Positions 1-8,016 of a stretch of 17,861 nucleotides of DNA are shown here, in pieces. Location: the NCBI GenBank assembly GCA_041655055.1, contig JBBAGE010000034.1:1-17861 (forward strand), in the 5' to 3' direction. The stretch comes from JBBAGE01 sp041655055 (GTDB lineage: Bacteria > Pseudomonadota > Alphaproteobacteria > Rhodobacterales > Rhodobacteraceae). The notes below the pieces were generated by a model. The model was not told the DNA's origin. It did not search any database and saw nothing but the letters and a program-made list of their open reading frames with translations. Within the stretch, counting starts at the first letter, position 1; the number at the start of each line of letters is the position of its first letter. The position numbers and the translations under genes were made by a program.

Positions 1-270
1 CCGAACGCGCGGGGCAGCGGGCTATCGGCGGGGCTGGGGCGGCCTTTGCCGGGCACGTCGCTGGCGGCCTGTGTGGTGGCGCTGGTGGTGGCGGCATTGG
101 CGCTGGGGCCGGTTGCGGCGGGCATCGCAGCACTGGCCACAATGGCCGGCGCGGGCACCGTGGCGGCCATTGCCCGCGTAAAGATCGGCGGGCAAACCGG
201 CGATATTTTGGGCGCAAGCCAACAGATCAGCGAAATCGCCGTGCTGGCGGTGCTGGTGGCGCTGATCTAA
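1..270 (+). CDS. cobS: Adenosylcobinamide-GDP ribazoletransferase, C-terminal 89 residues (partial)
   Basis: CobS is an inner-membrane enzyme that joins adenosylcobinamide-GDP to alpha-ribazole in the last steps of cobalamin assembly. Only the C-terminus is in the window: the frame is open from base 1 and ends at TAA 268-270. The segment has alternating hydrophobic Ala/Val/Leu stretches (membrane helices) and then the family's typical ending, seen as IGGQTGDILGASQQISEIAV followed by a last hydrophobic helix. The G-Q-T-G-D and Q-Q-x-x-E-I features are what I recognise from CobS C-termini. The start lies outside the window, so no internal TTG is needed as an initiator. The gene converges on carD and ends 5 nt before a strong hairpin. 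Identity rests on this short conserved tail and is fairly secure. Confidence 0.85.
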   Translation, partial: PNARGSGLSAGLGRPLPGTSLAACVVALVVAALALGPVAAGIAALATMAGAGTVAAIARVKIGGQTGDILGASQQISEIAVLAVLVALI

Positions 271-275
271 GCCAT

Positions 276-311
276 AACAAAACCGCCGCCCCAAAGGACG
301 GCGGTTTTGTT
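276..311. terminator. Bidirectional intrinsic terminator between cobS and carD
   Basis: A perfect 13-bp inverted repeat: the left arm 276-288 (AACAAAACCGCCG) pairs with 299-311 (CGGCGGTTTTGTT), with a 10-nt loop. The GC core is flanked by A's on the left and T's on the right, so a U-tract follows the stem in either direction. It sits between the stop codons of two convergent genes, 5 nt after cobS and 15 nt from the end of carD, and should serve both. Confidence 0.9.
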
Positions 312-326
312 CGGCTGTTTAGCTGA

Positions 327-836
327 TCACGCGGCGCGCGATACCAGAACTTCGTCCACTTTTTTCTGGGCCAGCACTTCATCCGTGCCGCCGACTGCGG
401 CCACTTCGCGGGTCAGCCGTTCCAGCGCGGCTTCATAAAGCTGACGTTCGGAATAGCTTTGTTCGCGCTGATCGTCGGTGCGATGCAGATCGCGCACGAC
501 TTCGGCGATGGCAATCAGATCGCCCGAGTTGATTTTCTGTTCATATTCCTGCGCCCGGCGCGACCACATGGCGCGTTTGACCTTGGCTTTGCCTTTCAGC
601 GTGGACATCGCCTTGGACACGATATCGGGCGAGCTGAGCGAACGCATGCCCACTTCGGTTGCCTTGTTGGTCGGAACCCGCAGCGTCATCTTGTCTTTTT
701 CGAAAGAGATCACGAAAAGTTCAAGAGACAGGCCAGCGATTTCCTGTTCTTCAATCGACACGATCTTGCCCACGCCATGGGCGGGATAAACAACGAATTC
801 ATCGGGACGGAATTCGGGTTTTCTGACTTTGCTCAT
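327..836 (-). CDS. carD: CarD/CdnL-family RNA polymerase-binding transcription regulator
   Basis: CarD-type proteins bind the RNA polymerase beta subunit and stabilise the open promoter complex. The 169-aa product matches the family in length and order: an N-terminal RNAP-interaction (Tudor-like) domain at about residues 6-65, containing FVVYPAHGVGKI and then VPTNKATEVGMR, followed by a helical DNA-binding domain with MWSRRAQEYEQKI, whose Trp is the family's minor-groove wedge, and a Leu/Arg-rich end. The start at 836 (MSKVRKPEFRPDEF) is chosen because homology begins there; the frame stays open to 1037, but that extension looks non-coding. In Rhodobacter, CarD is known to activate many promoters lacking T at -7. 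It is transcribed away from fdxA after a 295-nt gap containing a promoter candidate, so it is probably its own unit. Confidence 0.93.
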   Translation of the reverse strand: MSKVRKPEFRPDEFVVYPAHGVGKIVSIEEQEIAGLSLELFVISFEKDKMTLRVPTNKATEVGMRSLSSPDIVSKAMSTLKGKAKVKRAMWSRRAQEYEQKINSGDLIAIAEVVRDLHRTDDQREQSYSERQLYEAALERLTREVAAVGGTDEVLAQKKVDEVLVSRAA

Positions 837-986
837 AGACGACTTCTTTCTCGGACTGGTCTCCATGTGCAGCGATAAGACAGGGGCCGGGGGGCCGAAT
901 GCCCACCGAACACCATGTCCTGATCCGCGAATGTCACATCCCCTGACCTGTGCAGAGGTTGGAGCCCCTAATTTCAGCGATATTGC

Positions 987-1021
987 TTTATCTATATAGC
1001 ACAATTTTCGGGCAAAACAAA
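987..1021 (-). promoter_or_regulatory. Candidate carD promoter in an AT-rich patch
   Basis: On the minus strand two overlapping sigma-70-like choices are visible: TTGCCC (1015-1010) and GATAAA (992-987) with a 17-nt spacer, or TTTGTT (1021-1016) and TATATA (998-993), also with a 17-nt spacer. The patch is AT-rich compared with its GC-rich surroundings. Either choice implies a leader of roughly 140-150 nt before the carD ATG. No start site can be seen directly. Confidence 0.4.
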
Positions 1022-1075
1022 GTGCCACGATGCACATGCTGGCCGCCCGGGGGCGGATAACGCCGCAAATCGCGG

Positions 1076-1102
1076 TAAACGGGGCATTTCCCGGCCCGTT
1101 TA
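1076..1102 (-). terminator. Possible weak terminator hairpin downstream of fdxA
   Basis: TAAACGGG (1076-1083) is inverted as CCCGTTTA (1095-1102) around an 11-nt loop, 30 nt past the fdxA stop codon on the minus strand. There is no clear U-tract, so termination here would be weak, factor-dependent or absent. The rest of the gap from 837 to 1131 shows only the carD promoter candidate and no gene. Confidence 0.35.
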
Positions 1103-1131
1103 TCCCAGTCTATACCAGCGAATCGAATCGC

Positions 1132-1470
1132 TCAACCACCCTCGCCGGGGGCTTCGGAAAAGTATTTGCCGAGCTTGTCAGGCTCGCCATCGCGTTCGTC
1201 GGCCTCGGGCAGCGGGTCTTTGCGCGTGATGATTACCGGCCAGAGTTCGGAATATTTGCGGTTGAATTCAACCCATTTTTCCATATCCGGTTCGGTATCC
1301 GGGCGGATCGCATCGGCGGGGCATTCGGGTTCGCAGACGCCGCAATCGATACATTCGTCGGGGTGGATTACCAGCATGTTCTCACCCTCGTAAAAGCAAT
1401 CTACAGGGCAAACCTCGACGCAATCGGTATATTTGCAGGCGATGCAGTTATCGATAACGATGTAAGTCAT
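1132..1470 (-). CDS. fdxA: 7Fe ferredoxin FdxA ([3Fe-4S]/[4Fe-4S])
   Basis: A small soluble electron carrier of 112 aa, the standard FdxA length. Cysteines lie at 9, 12, 17, 21, 25, 40, 43, 46 and 50. By comparison with Azotobacter ferredoxin I, Cys9, Cys17 and Cys50 should hold the [3Fe-4S] cluster and Cys21, Cys40, Cys43 and Cys46 the [4Fe-4S] cluster, leaving Cys12 and Cys25 as the usual non-ligand cysteines. The C-terminal tail after residue 60 (DTEPDMEKWVEFNRKYSELW and beyond) is typical of the long FdxA type. The start at 1470 (MTYIVIDNCIACKYTDC) matches the family exactly. It lies 51 nt after the S4-protein gene on the same strand and is probably co-transcribed with it. The electron partner cannot be told from the context. 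Confidence 0.95.
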   Translation of the reverse strand: MTYIVIDNCIACKYTDCVEVCPVDCFYEGENMLVIHPDECIDCGVCEPECPADAIRPDTEPDMEKWVEFNRKYSELWPVIITRKDPLPEADERDGEPDKLGKYFSEAPGEGG

Positions 1471-1521
1471 GGGCTGTTTCCATCCGAAATCCGTTGAGCC
1501 TAGCTATCGCGCCCGGTCCGA

Positions 1522-1917
1522 TCATTCAAGCGGATCACGACGCGAAAGAAGCGCGTTCCGGCGATCCTTGGCAGAGGGGCGGCCCTTTCCGTCATAGCCG
1601 GGCGCCGGTGGAACGATATCCTGCGCTGCGGGCGCGGGGGAAAGATCGTCGTACAGCATCTGTGCCTCGGGCGCGGGGCCGCGCCGTTCGCCCAGCGCCA
1701 CGATCCGGACGACGCGAATCTGGCGCGCCTGGGCAAAGGTCAGCGTATCGCCGGGGCGCACCAGTTGGGCGGGTTTGGTCACGCGATCGCCATTGACGCG
1801 CACATGGCCCGCGCTGACTTCGTGTGCGGCCAGCCCGCGCGTTTTGAAAAACCGCGCGAACCAGAGCCATTTATCAATGCGGATGCGGTCAGTTGCCGCG
1901 TTGGATATGCCGCTCAC
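1522..1917 (-). CDS. S4-domain RNA-binding protein, Hsp15 (HslR)-like
   Basis: A 131-aa basic protein with an N-terminal S4 RNA-binding domain (about residues 11-70; recognisable pieces are RIDKWLWFARFFKTR, VRVNGDRV and KPAQLVRPGD) and a charged tail rich in Arg and Pro. The best known member, E. coli Hsp15, binds stalled 50S subunits carrying nascent chains; a similar role is inferred, not shown. The initiator is GTG at 1917-1915, directly abutting the TAG stop codon of the helicase gene (TAGGTG), which implies translational coupling. Alphaproteobacterial members are often annotated only as 'RNA-binding S4 domain-containing protein', so no symbol is given. Confidence 0.88.
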   Translation of the reverse strand: MSGISNAATDRIRIDKWLWFARFFKTRGLAAHEVSAGHVRVNGDRVTKPAQLVRPGDTLTFAQARQIRVVRIVALGERRGPAPEAQMLYDDLSPAPAAQDIVPPAPGYDGKGRPSAKDRRNALLSRRDPLE

Positions 1918-4758
1918 CTAGGTCTTGTCGCGCAGGCCCATAAGCGCTGCGGCAAAGGGGTTGTCGGGATCGATTTTCTTTTCCGCGCGCGGGGGGCGGG
2001 CCTCAAAGCTTTTGGGTTCCGCGGTGTCGCGTTCGCCGCCACGGCGCGGACCCCCGGGTTTGCCCTGACGCGGTTTCGCGCCCTGCTTGGCGCCCGGCTT
2101 GCCCTGCCCCTGACGACCTTGTGCCGCGCCATCGCGGGGTTGACCACGCGGGCGGGCCGGCCGGCTGGGCCAGCTAAAGGTATAGAACACCTCGATTTCG
2201 GGGGCGGCATCGGCGGGTGTATCGCCCGTTTCCGGGGCTGCCGCAGAACTGTCCGCCGCTTCGGGCGCTGCCTCGGCCACGGGGGCATCCGCCACAGGGG
2301 CCTCAGCGTCAGCGGCAGCCACCTCGGGCGCCGTTTCGTCGCCCGCTTCGGGGGTATCTACCGCCACGGGGGTGGCTTTCACCCGGGGCCGTTCGCCCTT
2401 TTCGGCGCGGTAGCCCAGGCCTTCCATCAGGCCCGCGAATTGTTCCAGCGTCATGCCGGTGATCGACAGCATATCGGCCGTGCTTTCAAACCCGGCGCGG
2501 CTGTTGGCGGCGCGCAGCAAATCGGCCAGACGTTCCAGCATATCGATGCGAATCGCCCGCGCACCCGCAAGCCGATAGCCCGACATCGCATAATAGCCAT
2601 CGGGCACACCTTCGCGTGCGGGGATGGTCACCAGCCCGGGGGGCGGGCTTTCGGGGGCTTCGTCATGGCTTGCCGCCAGCGACCAGAGCAACAGGCGCAG
2701 CCTTGTGGGCGCGGGTTTCAGCAGTTGCGGCATGAAAATCGTGAACTGCCCGAAGCGCACCCCATGTTTGCGCAGCGCCCCACGCGCATCCTGGTCAAGA
2801 TCCTTGACCTCGGCGGCCACCTGTTCGCGCGGAATGACCCCGAAGGATTCGTTCATGCGATAGGCAAATCCGCGCGCAAGGCCCGAAAGCGCCTCGTCGC
2901 GGCCCATGGCCAGCAGCGGTTCAAACAGGGCCGCAATCTTGCGATCAATGAAATGCTGCAAACGCCGCGCGACCTTTTGCGCGACCTCGGCACCCGCTTC
3001 GTCATCCACGAAAGGTTCGGCCCGTGGTTTAAGCGGGTCATCGCCGCGCACCAGCTTGCCCACCGCATGGCTGCCCCACATCAGGCCGCCTTGTTCGGTG
3101 AAATCCATTTCCGTATCGGGGGCGTTGTAAAACCGATCGGCGCGCAGATTGAATTCGGGCGCAAGCGCCGCAATCGCCGCCTGTCGGAGGGTCTTGGCCT
3201 CTTCGGGGCTGGCGCTTTTGTCTTGCAAGAAGCGGAACCCTTCAAGCCGGCCAACGAATTCGCCCGCCACCGTCACTTCACCTTTGTCGTTCACCTCGGC
3301 CACAAGGCTCTCCCTCTGCTTCAACCGGCGAAGCAGGATGCTTGTTCGCCGGTCAACAAATCTCTGTGTCAATGCGCCATGCAGCGCATCCGATAACCGG
3401 TCTTCTACCGCACGCGTCAATCCGCGCCAATGGGCTTCATCGTCAAGCCAGCCATTGCGTTGCGCCACATAAGTCCAGGTGCGAATGAAGGCAAGCCGTT
3501 TGGAAAGCGCGTCAATATCGCCGTCGCTGCGGTCGATGCGCTGGATCTGGCGCGACAGCCAATCATCAGGCACGCGGCCGATGCTGCGCAGATGCCCGAA
3601 AATCACCGCCAGCAGGCTGGCATGTTCTGCCCGCGAAATACCGCGAAAATCGGGGATTCGGCACACGTCCCACAACAGCCGCACATCCTGAGCGTTGCGC
3701 AAATTATAGCCGATTTCCGGCAATGCAGCCAGCGCTTTGAGCGCGGCCAGATCATCGGCTTCGCGCGCGCGCGACAACAGGGGATTGCTTGATCCCACCT
3801 CAAGCGCGTTGATCAGCGCATCGACCGAGCCGAATTCCAACTGCGCATTGCGCCATTCCAGCTTGCGCACCGGGTCAAAGCGGTGCTCGGTGATGGCATC
3901 CACCACTTCGGGATCTAGGGGCGATGCCTCGCCGGTGACGCCGAATGTGCCGCCGGTCATATGCCGCCCGGCGCGGCCCGCGATCTGGGCCAGTTCATTG
4001 GGCGCCAGCGGGCGCATCCGCCGCCCGTCATATTTGGTGGTCGAGGAAAAGGCGACATGTTTGATATCAAGGTTCAGCCCCATGCCGATCGCATCGGTGG
4101 CCACCAGAAAATCGACATCACCATTTTGATACATATCGACCTGCGCATTGCGCGTGCGCGGCGACAGCGCCCCCATCACCACGGCGGCGCCCCCTTTTTG
4201 GCGACGCAGCAATTCGGCCATGGCATAGACGTTTTCCACCGAAAACCCGACGATGGCCGAACGCGGCTGCATCCGCGACAGCTTTTTCGACCCGGTATAT
4301 TCAAGCTGCGAAAACCGTTCGCGGTGCACGAATTGCGCCTTGGGCACCAGCGCGCCGATAATGCCGCGCATCGTATCTGCGCCCATGAACAGCGTTTCTT
4401 GCATGCCGCGCGCATGCAGCAAGCGGTGAGTGAACACATGGCCGCGTTCGGGATCGGCGCAAAGCTGGATTTCATCCACCGCCAGAAAATCCGACCCCAT
4501 GCCCAACGGCATCGCTTCGACCGTGCAGACCCAATATTGGGCGCGCGCCGGCACGATCCGTTCTTCGCCAGTCACCAGCGCCACGACCGAAGGGCCGCGC
4601 AGCTTGACGATCCGCTCATACACTTCGCGCGCCAAAAGCCGCAGCGGCAGGCCGATGACACCGGTGCGATAGCCCAGCATCCGTTCGATTGCATAATGGG
4701 TCTTGCCGGTGTTGGTCGGCCCCAACACGGCCGTGATCCGGCCCTGCGCCTCTGTCAT
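1918..4758 (-). CDS. SUV3-like superfamily 2 RNA/DNA helicase
   Basis: A 946-aa helicase resembling mitochondrial SUV3 and its alphaproteobacterial relatives. Motifs: Walker A GPTNTGKT at residues 13-20, Walker B DEIQ at 95-98, motif V TDAIGMGLNLDI at 221-232, and motif VI QIAGRAGR at 258-265. A middle region of about 280-800 is conserved-looking and helical. From about 800 on there is an acidic Ala/Glu/Pro-rich linker, then a basic Gly/Arg/Lys/Gln/Pro-rich stretch typical of disordered RNA-binding tails, and a short final motif, KIDPDNPFAAALMGLRDK. SUV3 works with RNA-degrading enzymes in mitochondria; in bacteria the role is not settled, so RNA turnover is only an inference. The start at 4758 puts Walker A at the usual distance from the N-terminus. 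The gene lies 18 nt after the TPR gene and abuts the S4-protein gene, suggesting one operon. Confidence 0.9.
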   Translation of the reverse strand: MTEAQGRITAVLGPTNTGKTHYAIERMLGYRTGVIGLPLRLLAREVYERIVKLRGPSVVALVTGEERIVPARAQYWVCTVEAMPLGMGSDFLAVDEIQLCADPERGHVFTHRLLHARGMQETLFMGADTMRGIIGALVPKAQFVHRERFSQLEYTGSKKLSRMQPRSAIVGFSVENVYAMAELLRRQKGGAAVVMGALSPRTRNAQVDMYQNGDVDFLVATDAIGMGLNLDIKHVAFSSTTKYDGRRMRPLAPNELAQIAGRAGRHMTGGTFGVTGEASPLDPEVVDAITEHRFDPVRKLEWRNAQLEFGSVDALINALEVGSSNPLLSRAREADDLAALKALAALPEIGYNLRNAQDVRLLWDVCRIPDFRGISRAEHASLLAVIFGHLRSIGRVPDDWLSRQIQRIDRSDGDIDALSKRLAFIRTWTYVAQRNGWLDDEAHWRGLTRAVEDRLSDALHGALTQRFVDRRTSILLRRLKQRESLVAEVNDKGEVTVAGEFVGRLEGFRFLQDKSASPEEAKTLRQAAIAALAPEFNLRADRFYNAPDTEMDFTEQGGLMWGSHAVGKLVRGDDPLKPRAEPFVDDEAGAEVAQKVARRLQHFIDRKIAALFEPLLAMGRDEALSGLARGFAYRMNESFGVIPREQVAAEVKDLDQDARGALRKHGVRFGQFTIFMPQLLKPAPTRLRLLLWSLAASHDEAPESPPPGLVTIPAREGVPDGYYAMSGYRLAGARAIRIDMLERLADLLRAANSRAGFESTADMLSITGMTLEQFAGLMEGLGYRAEKGERPRVKATPVAVDTPEAGDETAPEVAAADAEAPVADAPVAEAAPEAADSSAAAPETGDTPADAAPEIEVFYTFSWPSRPARPRGQPRDGAAQGRQGQGKPGAKQGAKPRQGKPGGPRRGGERDTAEPKSFEARPPRAEKKIDPDNPFAAALMGLRDKT

Positions 4759-4776
4759 GGATTTGCCTTTTCGCTC

Positions 4777-5322
4777 TTACAGGGCCGTGTCGCCCAATTC
4801 GCGTTCCAGCCGCGCGATCGTTTCGGCCAGCCCGTCGCGGTTGGGATGCAGCGCCTCGACCAGCCGCCACGCCGCAAGGGCATCGCGGGATTTGCCCATT
4901 TCGTCAAGGATGATCGCAAGCCCCGAAAGCGCATCGAAATGGCGCGGGTTCAGCATCAAGGCCATGCGGATATCTTCGAGCGCGGGGCCATAATGGCCTT
5001 CGCGAAACCATGCGGTGGCGCGGATGTTATAGGCTTCGGCAAATTCGGGCGCGTGATCCACCAGCGCGCTGAGATGTTCGATCGCCACGTCGTTTTGCCC
5101 CGCATCCACCGCTGCGCGCCCCCGGCGCAGCAGCAAATCCAGCGCCGGCGACCCGGTTTGCGACCATTTGCGCCAGATCTGATCCTCGATCCGGGCCAGT
5201 TCGCGCCCCTCGGCCTGGGCAAGCCGGGCAAACAGATCGTCGATCTCATCCGCGCGCGCGGTGCCGGGTAGCGCCAGCAGCGCCACGAATGCAAGGTTGA
5301 GTATAATGCGCAGAGCTTTCAT
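4777..5322 (-). CDS. Periplasmic tetratricopeptide-repeat protein
   Basis: A 181-aa exported protein. Residues 1-24 form a signal peptide: positive start MKALR, hydrophobic core LNLAFVALLAL, and an A-R-A-type cleavage site before DEIDDLF. The mature part contains about three TPR-like helical pairs at roughly residues 60-165, seen in AYNIRATAWFREGHYGPALE (a TPR with A-x-x-x-x-G-x-x-x-x-A spacing) and the following repeat ALSGLAIILDEMGKSRDALA. TPRs bind other proteins; the partner is unknown. It is the first gene of the minus-strand run leading into the helicase (18 nt gap) and is divergent from the SCP2-like gene. The 69-nt gap to that gene (5323-5391) must hold both promoters, but no clear box is visible. 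Confidence 0.85.
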   Translation of the reverse strand: MKALRIILNLAFVALLALPGTARADEIDDLFARLAQAEGRELARIEDQIWRKWSQTGSPALDLLLRRGRAAVDAGQNDVAIEHLSALVDHAPEFAEAYNIRATAWFREGHYGPALEDIRMALMLNPRHFDALSGLAIILDEMGKSRDALAAWRLVEALHPNRDGLAETIARLERELGDTAL

Positions 5323-5391
5323 AACACCGCAACTTTAACGCGCCGGCCTGATTTGAACAGTCCCGCCAGATCACGATTTGGAGCAGACGCC

Positions 5392-5682
5392 ATGGACGAT
5401 CTCATTGCAAGCGCCGTGGATGCGCTTAACCGCCGATTAACGGATGGTTTCCCCGCAGGCAGCGCCAAATTCATTGTTCAAGACATAGGGGCGATCACCG
5501 TGGATTCCAGTGGCGCGCGTGCCGCCGATCTGCCCGCCGATGTGACGCTGCGCGCCAGCGCCGATACGTTCATCGCGCTGGTCGAAGGCCGCCTTGACCC
5601 CGCCCGCGCCGTGATGACCGGCAAATTGGGGATCGAGGGCGATATCGCCATGGCCATGCAGCTTGCCCGCGCCTTGGGCTAG
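5392..5682 (+). CDS. SCP2 sterol-binding-domain family small protein
   Basis: A 96-aa protein built almost wholly of a short SCP2-like lipid-binding fold: a helix (DDLIASAVDALNRRL), a beta segment with FIVQDIGAITVD, then ADVTLRASADTFIALVEGRL and a Lys-Leu-Gly-Ile-Glu-Gly-Asp turn with the closing helix. The turn (TGKLGIEGDIAMAMQLA) is the clearest family mark. Bacterial members are thought to bind hydrophobic ligands; the ligand is unknown. ATG 5392 is preferred over the in-frame TTG at 5353 because a GGAG ribosome-binding site (5380-5383) precedes it by 8 nt and the homologous part starts here. An M3 peptidase gene follows 68 nt downstream on the same strand. Confidence 0.85.
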   Translation: MDDLIASAVDALNRRLTDGFPAGSAKFIVQDIGAITVDSSGARAADLPADVTLRASADTFIALVEGRLDPARAVMTGKLGIEGDIAMAMQLARALG

Positions 5683-5750
5683 CCCAAAGCTTGCAGCCCC
5701 CCCTGCCAAGCCCCTATGTGTGTGCCAACGGATCAATGAAAGGTTATCCC

Positions 5751-7586
5751 ATGCGCACTGCCCCCCCTGCCATGTTTCGCGACGCAGCCCCCTCTGGCCC
5801 CGGCGCCGGTGGCGATGATCTGGGCCAATTGCCCGAATGGGATCTGAGCGATCTTTATCCCGGCCCCGATGCCCCCGAAATTACCCGCGATCTCGATTGG
5901 CTGGGCGAGGCCTGCGCCAGTTTCGCCGCCGATTATGAAGGGCGGCTGGCCACGCTCGATAGTGCGCAGATGCTGGAATGCATCACCCGGTATGAGCGGA
6001 TTGAAAATATCTCGGGGCGGATCATGTCATTCGCGGGCCTGCGCTATTATCAGAATACGCTTGATGCCGAACGGGGAAAATTCCTGTCGGATTGTCAGGA
6101 AACCATCACCGATTTCACGGCGCATCTGGTGTTTTTCTCGCTGGAATTCAACCGCCTGGACGATGCCCGGATCGAGGAACTTTTGGGCGCCGATGCCGAT
6201 CTGGCCCGTTATCGCCCGGTGATCGAACGCATGCGCGCCATGCGGCCCTATCAGTTGTCCGACGAGCTGGAAAAATTCCTGCATGACCAATCCACCGTCG
6301 GCGCATCGGCCTGGAACAAGCTGTTCGATGAAACCATTGCGGGGCTGACCTTTGATGTGGATGGCGAGCCGCTGGGGATCGAGGCAACGCTGAACCTGTT
6401 GACCGACCGCGACCGCGCGCGGCGTGAAACCGCTGCCCATGCGCTGGCCGCCGTGTTCGGGGCCAATATCCGCCTGTTCGCGCGGGTGCATAATACGCTT
6501 GCCAAGGAATTGGAAATCGAACAACGTTGGCGCAAAATGCCCACGCCACAAACCGGGCGGCATCTGTCAAACCATGTCGAACCCGAGGTGGTCGAGGCGC
6601 TGCGCAATGCCGTGGTTGCCGCCTATCCCAAACTTTCGCACCGCTATTATGAATTGAAACGCAAATGGCTGGGCCTTGACGCGCTGGAAGTCTGGGATCG
6701 CAACGCGCCGCTGCCGATGGACAGTCCGCGCCTGATCAACTGGGATGAGGCCCGCGACACCGTGCTGGGTGCCTATGGCGATTTCGCCCCGGAAATGGCC
6801 GAACTGGCCGAGCCGTTTTTCACCAAGGGCTGGATCGATGCGGCCGTGAAACCGGGCAAGGCGCCGGGGGCGTTCGCCCATCCCACCGTCACCGATGCCC
6901 ATCCCTATGTGTTGTTGAATTACCTGGGTAAACCGCGTGATGTGATGACGCTGGCCCATGAATTGGGTCACGGTGTGCATCAGGTTCTGGCCGCGCCGCA
7001 GGGGGAATTGCTGTCATCCACGCCGCTGACGCTGGCCGAAACCGCCAGCGTTTTTGGCGAAATGCTGACATTCCAACGGCTTTTGGACAATGCCGCCACG
7101 CCGCAGGAACGCAAGATCCTGCTGGCCGGCAAGGTCGAGGATATGATCAACACCGTGGTGCGTCAGATCGCATTCTATGATTTCGAATGCAAATTGCACG
7201 ACGCCCGCCGCGAGGGCGAACTGACCCCCGAGGATATCAACCTGATCTGGATGAGCGTGCAGGCGCAAAGCCTTGGCGATGCATTCAATTTCATGGAAGG
7301 TTATGAAACCTTCTGGGCCTATGTGCCGCATTTCGTCCATTCGCCGTTCTATGTTTACGCCTATGCGTTCGGCGATGGGCTGGTGAATGCGCTTTATGCC
7401 GTCTACCGCGAAGGCGACCCGGATTTTCAGGCGAAATATTTCGATATGCTGCGCGCCGGCGGATCGAAACATCACAAGGAATTGCTGGCGCCCTTCGGGC
7501 TTGATGCCAGCGATCCGGCGTTTTGGGACAAGGGGCTAAGCATGATCGCCGCCATGATCGACGAATTGGAAGCGATGGACATCTGA
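5751..7586 (+). CDS. M3-family zinc oligoendopeptidase (PepF type)
   Basis: A 611-aa cytoplasmic metallopeptidase cleaving short peptides. The zinc site HELGH lies at residues 403-407, with the third ligand probably Glu430 in LAETASVFGE. Upstream it has the all-helical M3 N-terminal domain; downstream are typical M3 pieces such as YVPHFVHSPFYVYAYAFGD near the C-terminus. The size fits oligoendopeptidase F. ATG 5751 is preferred because GAAAGG precedes it by 7 nt; ATG 5736 and TTG 5691 are in frame but lack a good ribosome-binding site. No signal peptide is seen. The 3' end faces the DUF4389 gene with a GC-rich hairpin between them. Confidence 0.92.
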   Translation: MRTAPPAMFRDAAPSGPGAGGDDLGQLPEWDLSDLYPGPDAPEITRDLDWLGEACASFAADYEGRLATLDSAQMLECITRYERIENISGRIMSFAGLRYYQNTLDAERGKFLSDCQETITDFTAHLVFFSLEFNRLDDARIEELLGADADLARYRPVIERMRAMRPYQLSDELEKFLHDQSTVGASAWNKLFDETIAGLTFDVDGEPLGIEATLNLLTDRDRARRETAAHALAAVFGANIRLFARVHNTLAKELEIEQRWRKMPTPQTGRHLSNHVEPEVVEALRNAVVAAYPKLSHRYYELKRKWLGLDALEVWDRNAPLPMDSPRLINWDEARDTVLGAYGDFAPEMAELAEPFFTKGWIDAAVKPGKAPGAFAHPTVTDAHPYVLLNYLGKPRDVMTLAHELGHGVHQVLAAPQGELLSSTPLTLAETASVFGEMLTFQRLLDNAATPQERKILLAGKVEDMINTVVRQIAFYDFECKLHDARREGELTPEDINLIWMSVQAQSLGDAFNFMEGYETFWAYVPHFVHSPFYVYAYAFGDGLVNALYAVYREGDPDFQAKYFDMLRAGGSKHHKELLAPFGLDASDPAFWDKGLSMIAAMIDELEAMDI

Positions 7587-7591
7587 TCCAC

Positions 7592-7622
7592 TGCCCCGCC
7601 GCGATTACCGCGCGGCGGGGCA
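7592..7622. terminator. Hairpin between convergent M3 peptidase and DUF4389 genes
   Basis: A 12-bp inverted repeat (TGCCCCGCCGCG at 7592-7603 and CGCGGCGGGGCA at 7611-7622) with a 7-nt loop, located between two stop codons. The stem is very stable, but there is no real U-tract on either side, so it may act as a weak terminator or as an RNA 3'-end protector. Confidence 0.55.
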
Positions 7623-7626
7623 ACCC

Positions 7627-7971
7627 TTATTCCCAGCGGGCCCAGGGAAAGGGTTTTTCCTCGGTCGCGCCGGATTGAAATTCGGCCACGCGCGCCAGCC
7701 AGTTGCCGATCTGTTTACCGAAATCGGCAAGGGCCGCGTTCTTTTCGCCCGCAAAGACCATCCAGAAAAACTGCACCAGCGCCACGGCCACCAAAAGCGT
7801 CTCGGCGATCGCAAAGAACAGCGCCAGAATCAGCATGTAAAGCCCGCGCAACCACAGGTTTTCGGGCAGCTCGTCACGCATGGAATCGTGTTCATGCGGC
7901 GCGGACTGATCGCGATCCTCGGGCATCACCGGCCCTACGGGGGGTGTGGCGTCATTGGGGGGAATGGCCAT
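7627..7971 (-). CDS. DUF4389 domain-containing inner-membrane protein
   Basis: A 114-aa protein with a Pro/Asp-rich N-terminus (about residues 1-35), a hydrophobic double segment at about 42-75 (NLWLRGLYMLILALFFAIAE and then VAVALVQFFWMVFAGE), and a soluble C-terminus ending in KPFPWARWE. The pattern W-x-R-x-L-x-M, then Q-F-x-x-x-x-F-x-G, then an E-(K/R)-P-F-P motif is what I recognise from DUF4389. The function is unknown. It lies 45 nt after rpoH on the same strand, so it may ride on the rpoH transcript. The start at 7971 is the only good ATG ahead of the homologous part. Confidence 0.82.
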   Translation of the reverse strand: MAIPPNDATPPVGPVMPEDRDQSAPHEHDSMRDELPENLWLRGLYMLILALFFAIAETLLVAVALVQFFWMVFAGEKNAALADFGKQIGNWLARVAEFQSGATEEKPFPWARWE

Positions 7972-8016
7972 CCGTTACTCCTGCAAATTACATATGTCGG
8001 TGAATCCAACGCCGGG

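Noticed and set aside
1765..3396. 543-aa plus-strand ORF opposite the helicase gene
   Set aside because: Rich in His, Arg and Gly with no recognisable domain; it is the antisense frame of a well-supported gene in GC-rich DNA.
3961..5271. 436-aa plus-strand ORF opposite the helicase and TPR genes
   Set aside because: Same antisense-frame composition, spans two real genes, no ribosome-binding site or family resemblance.
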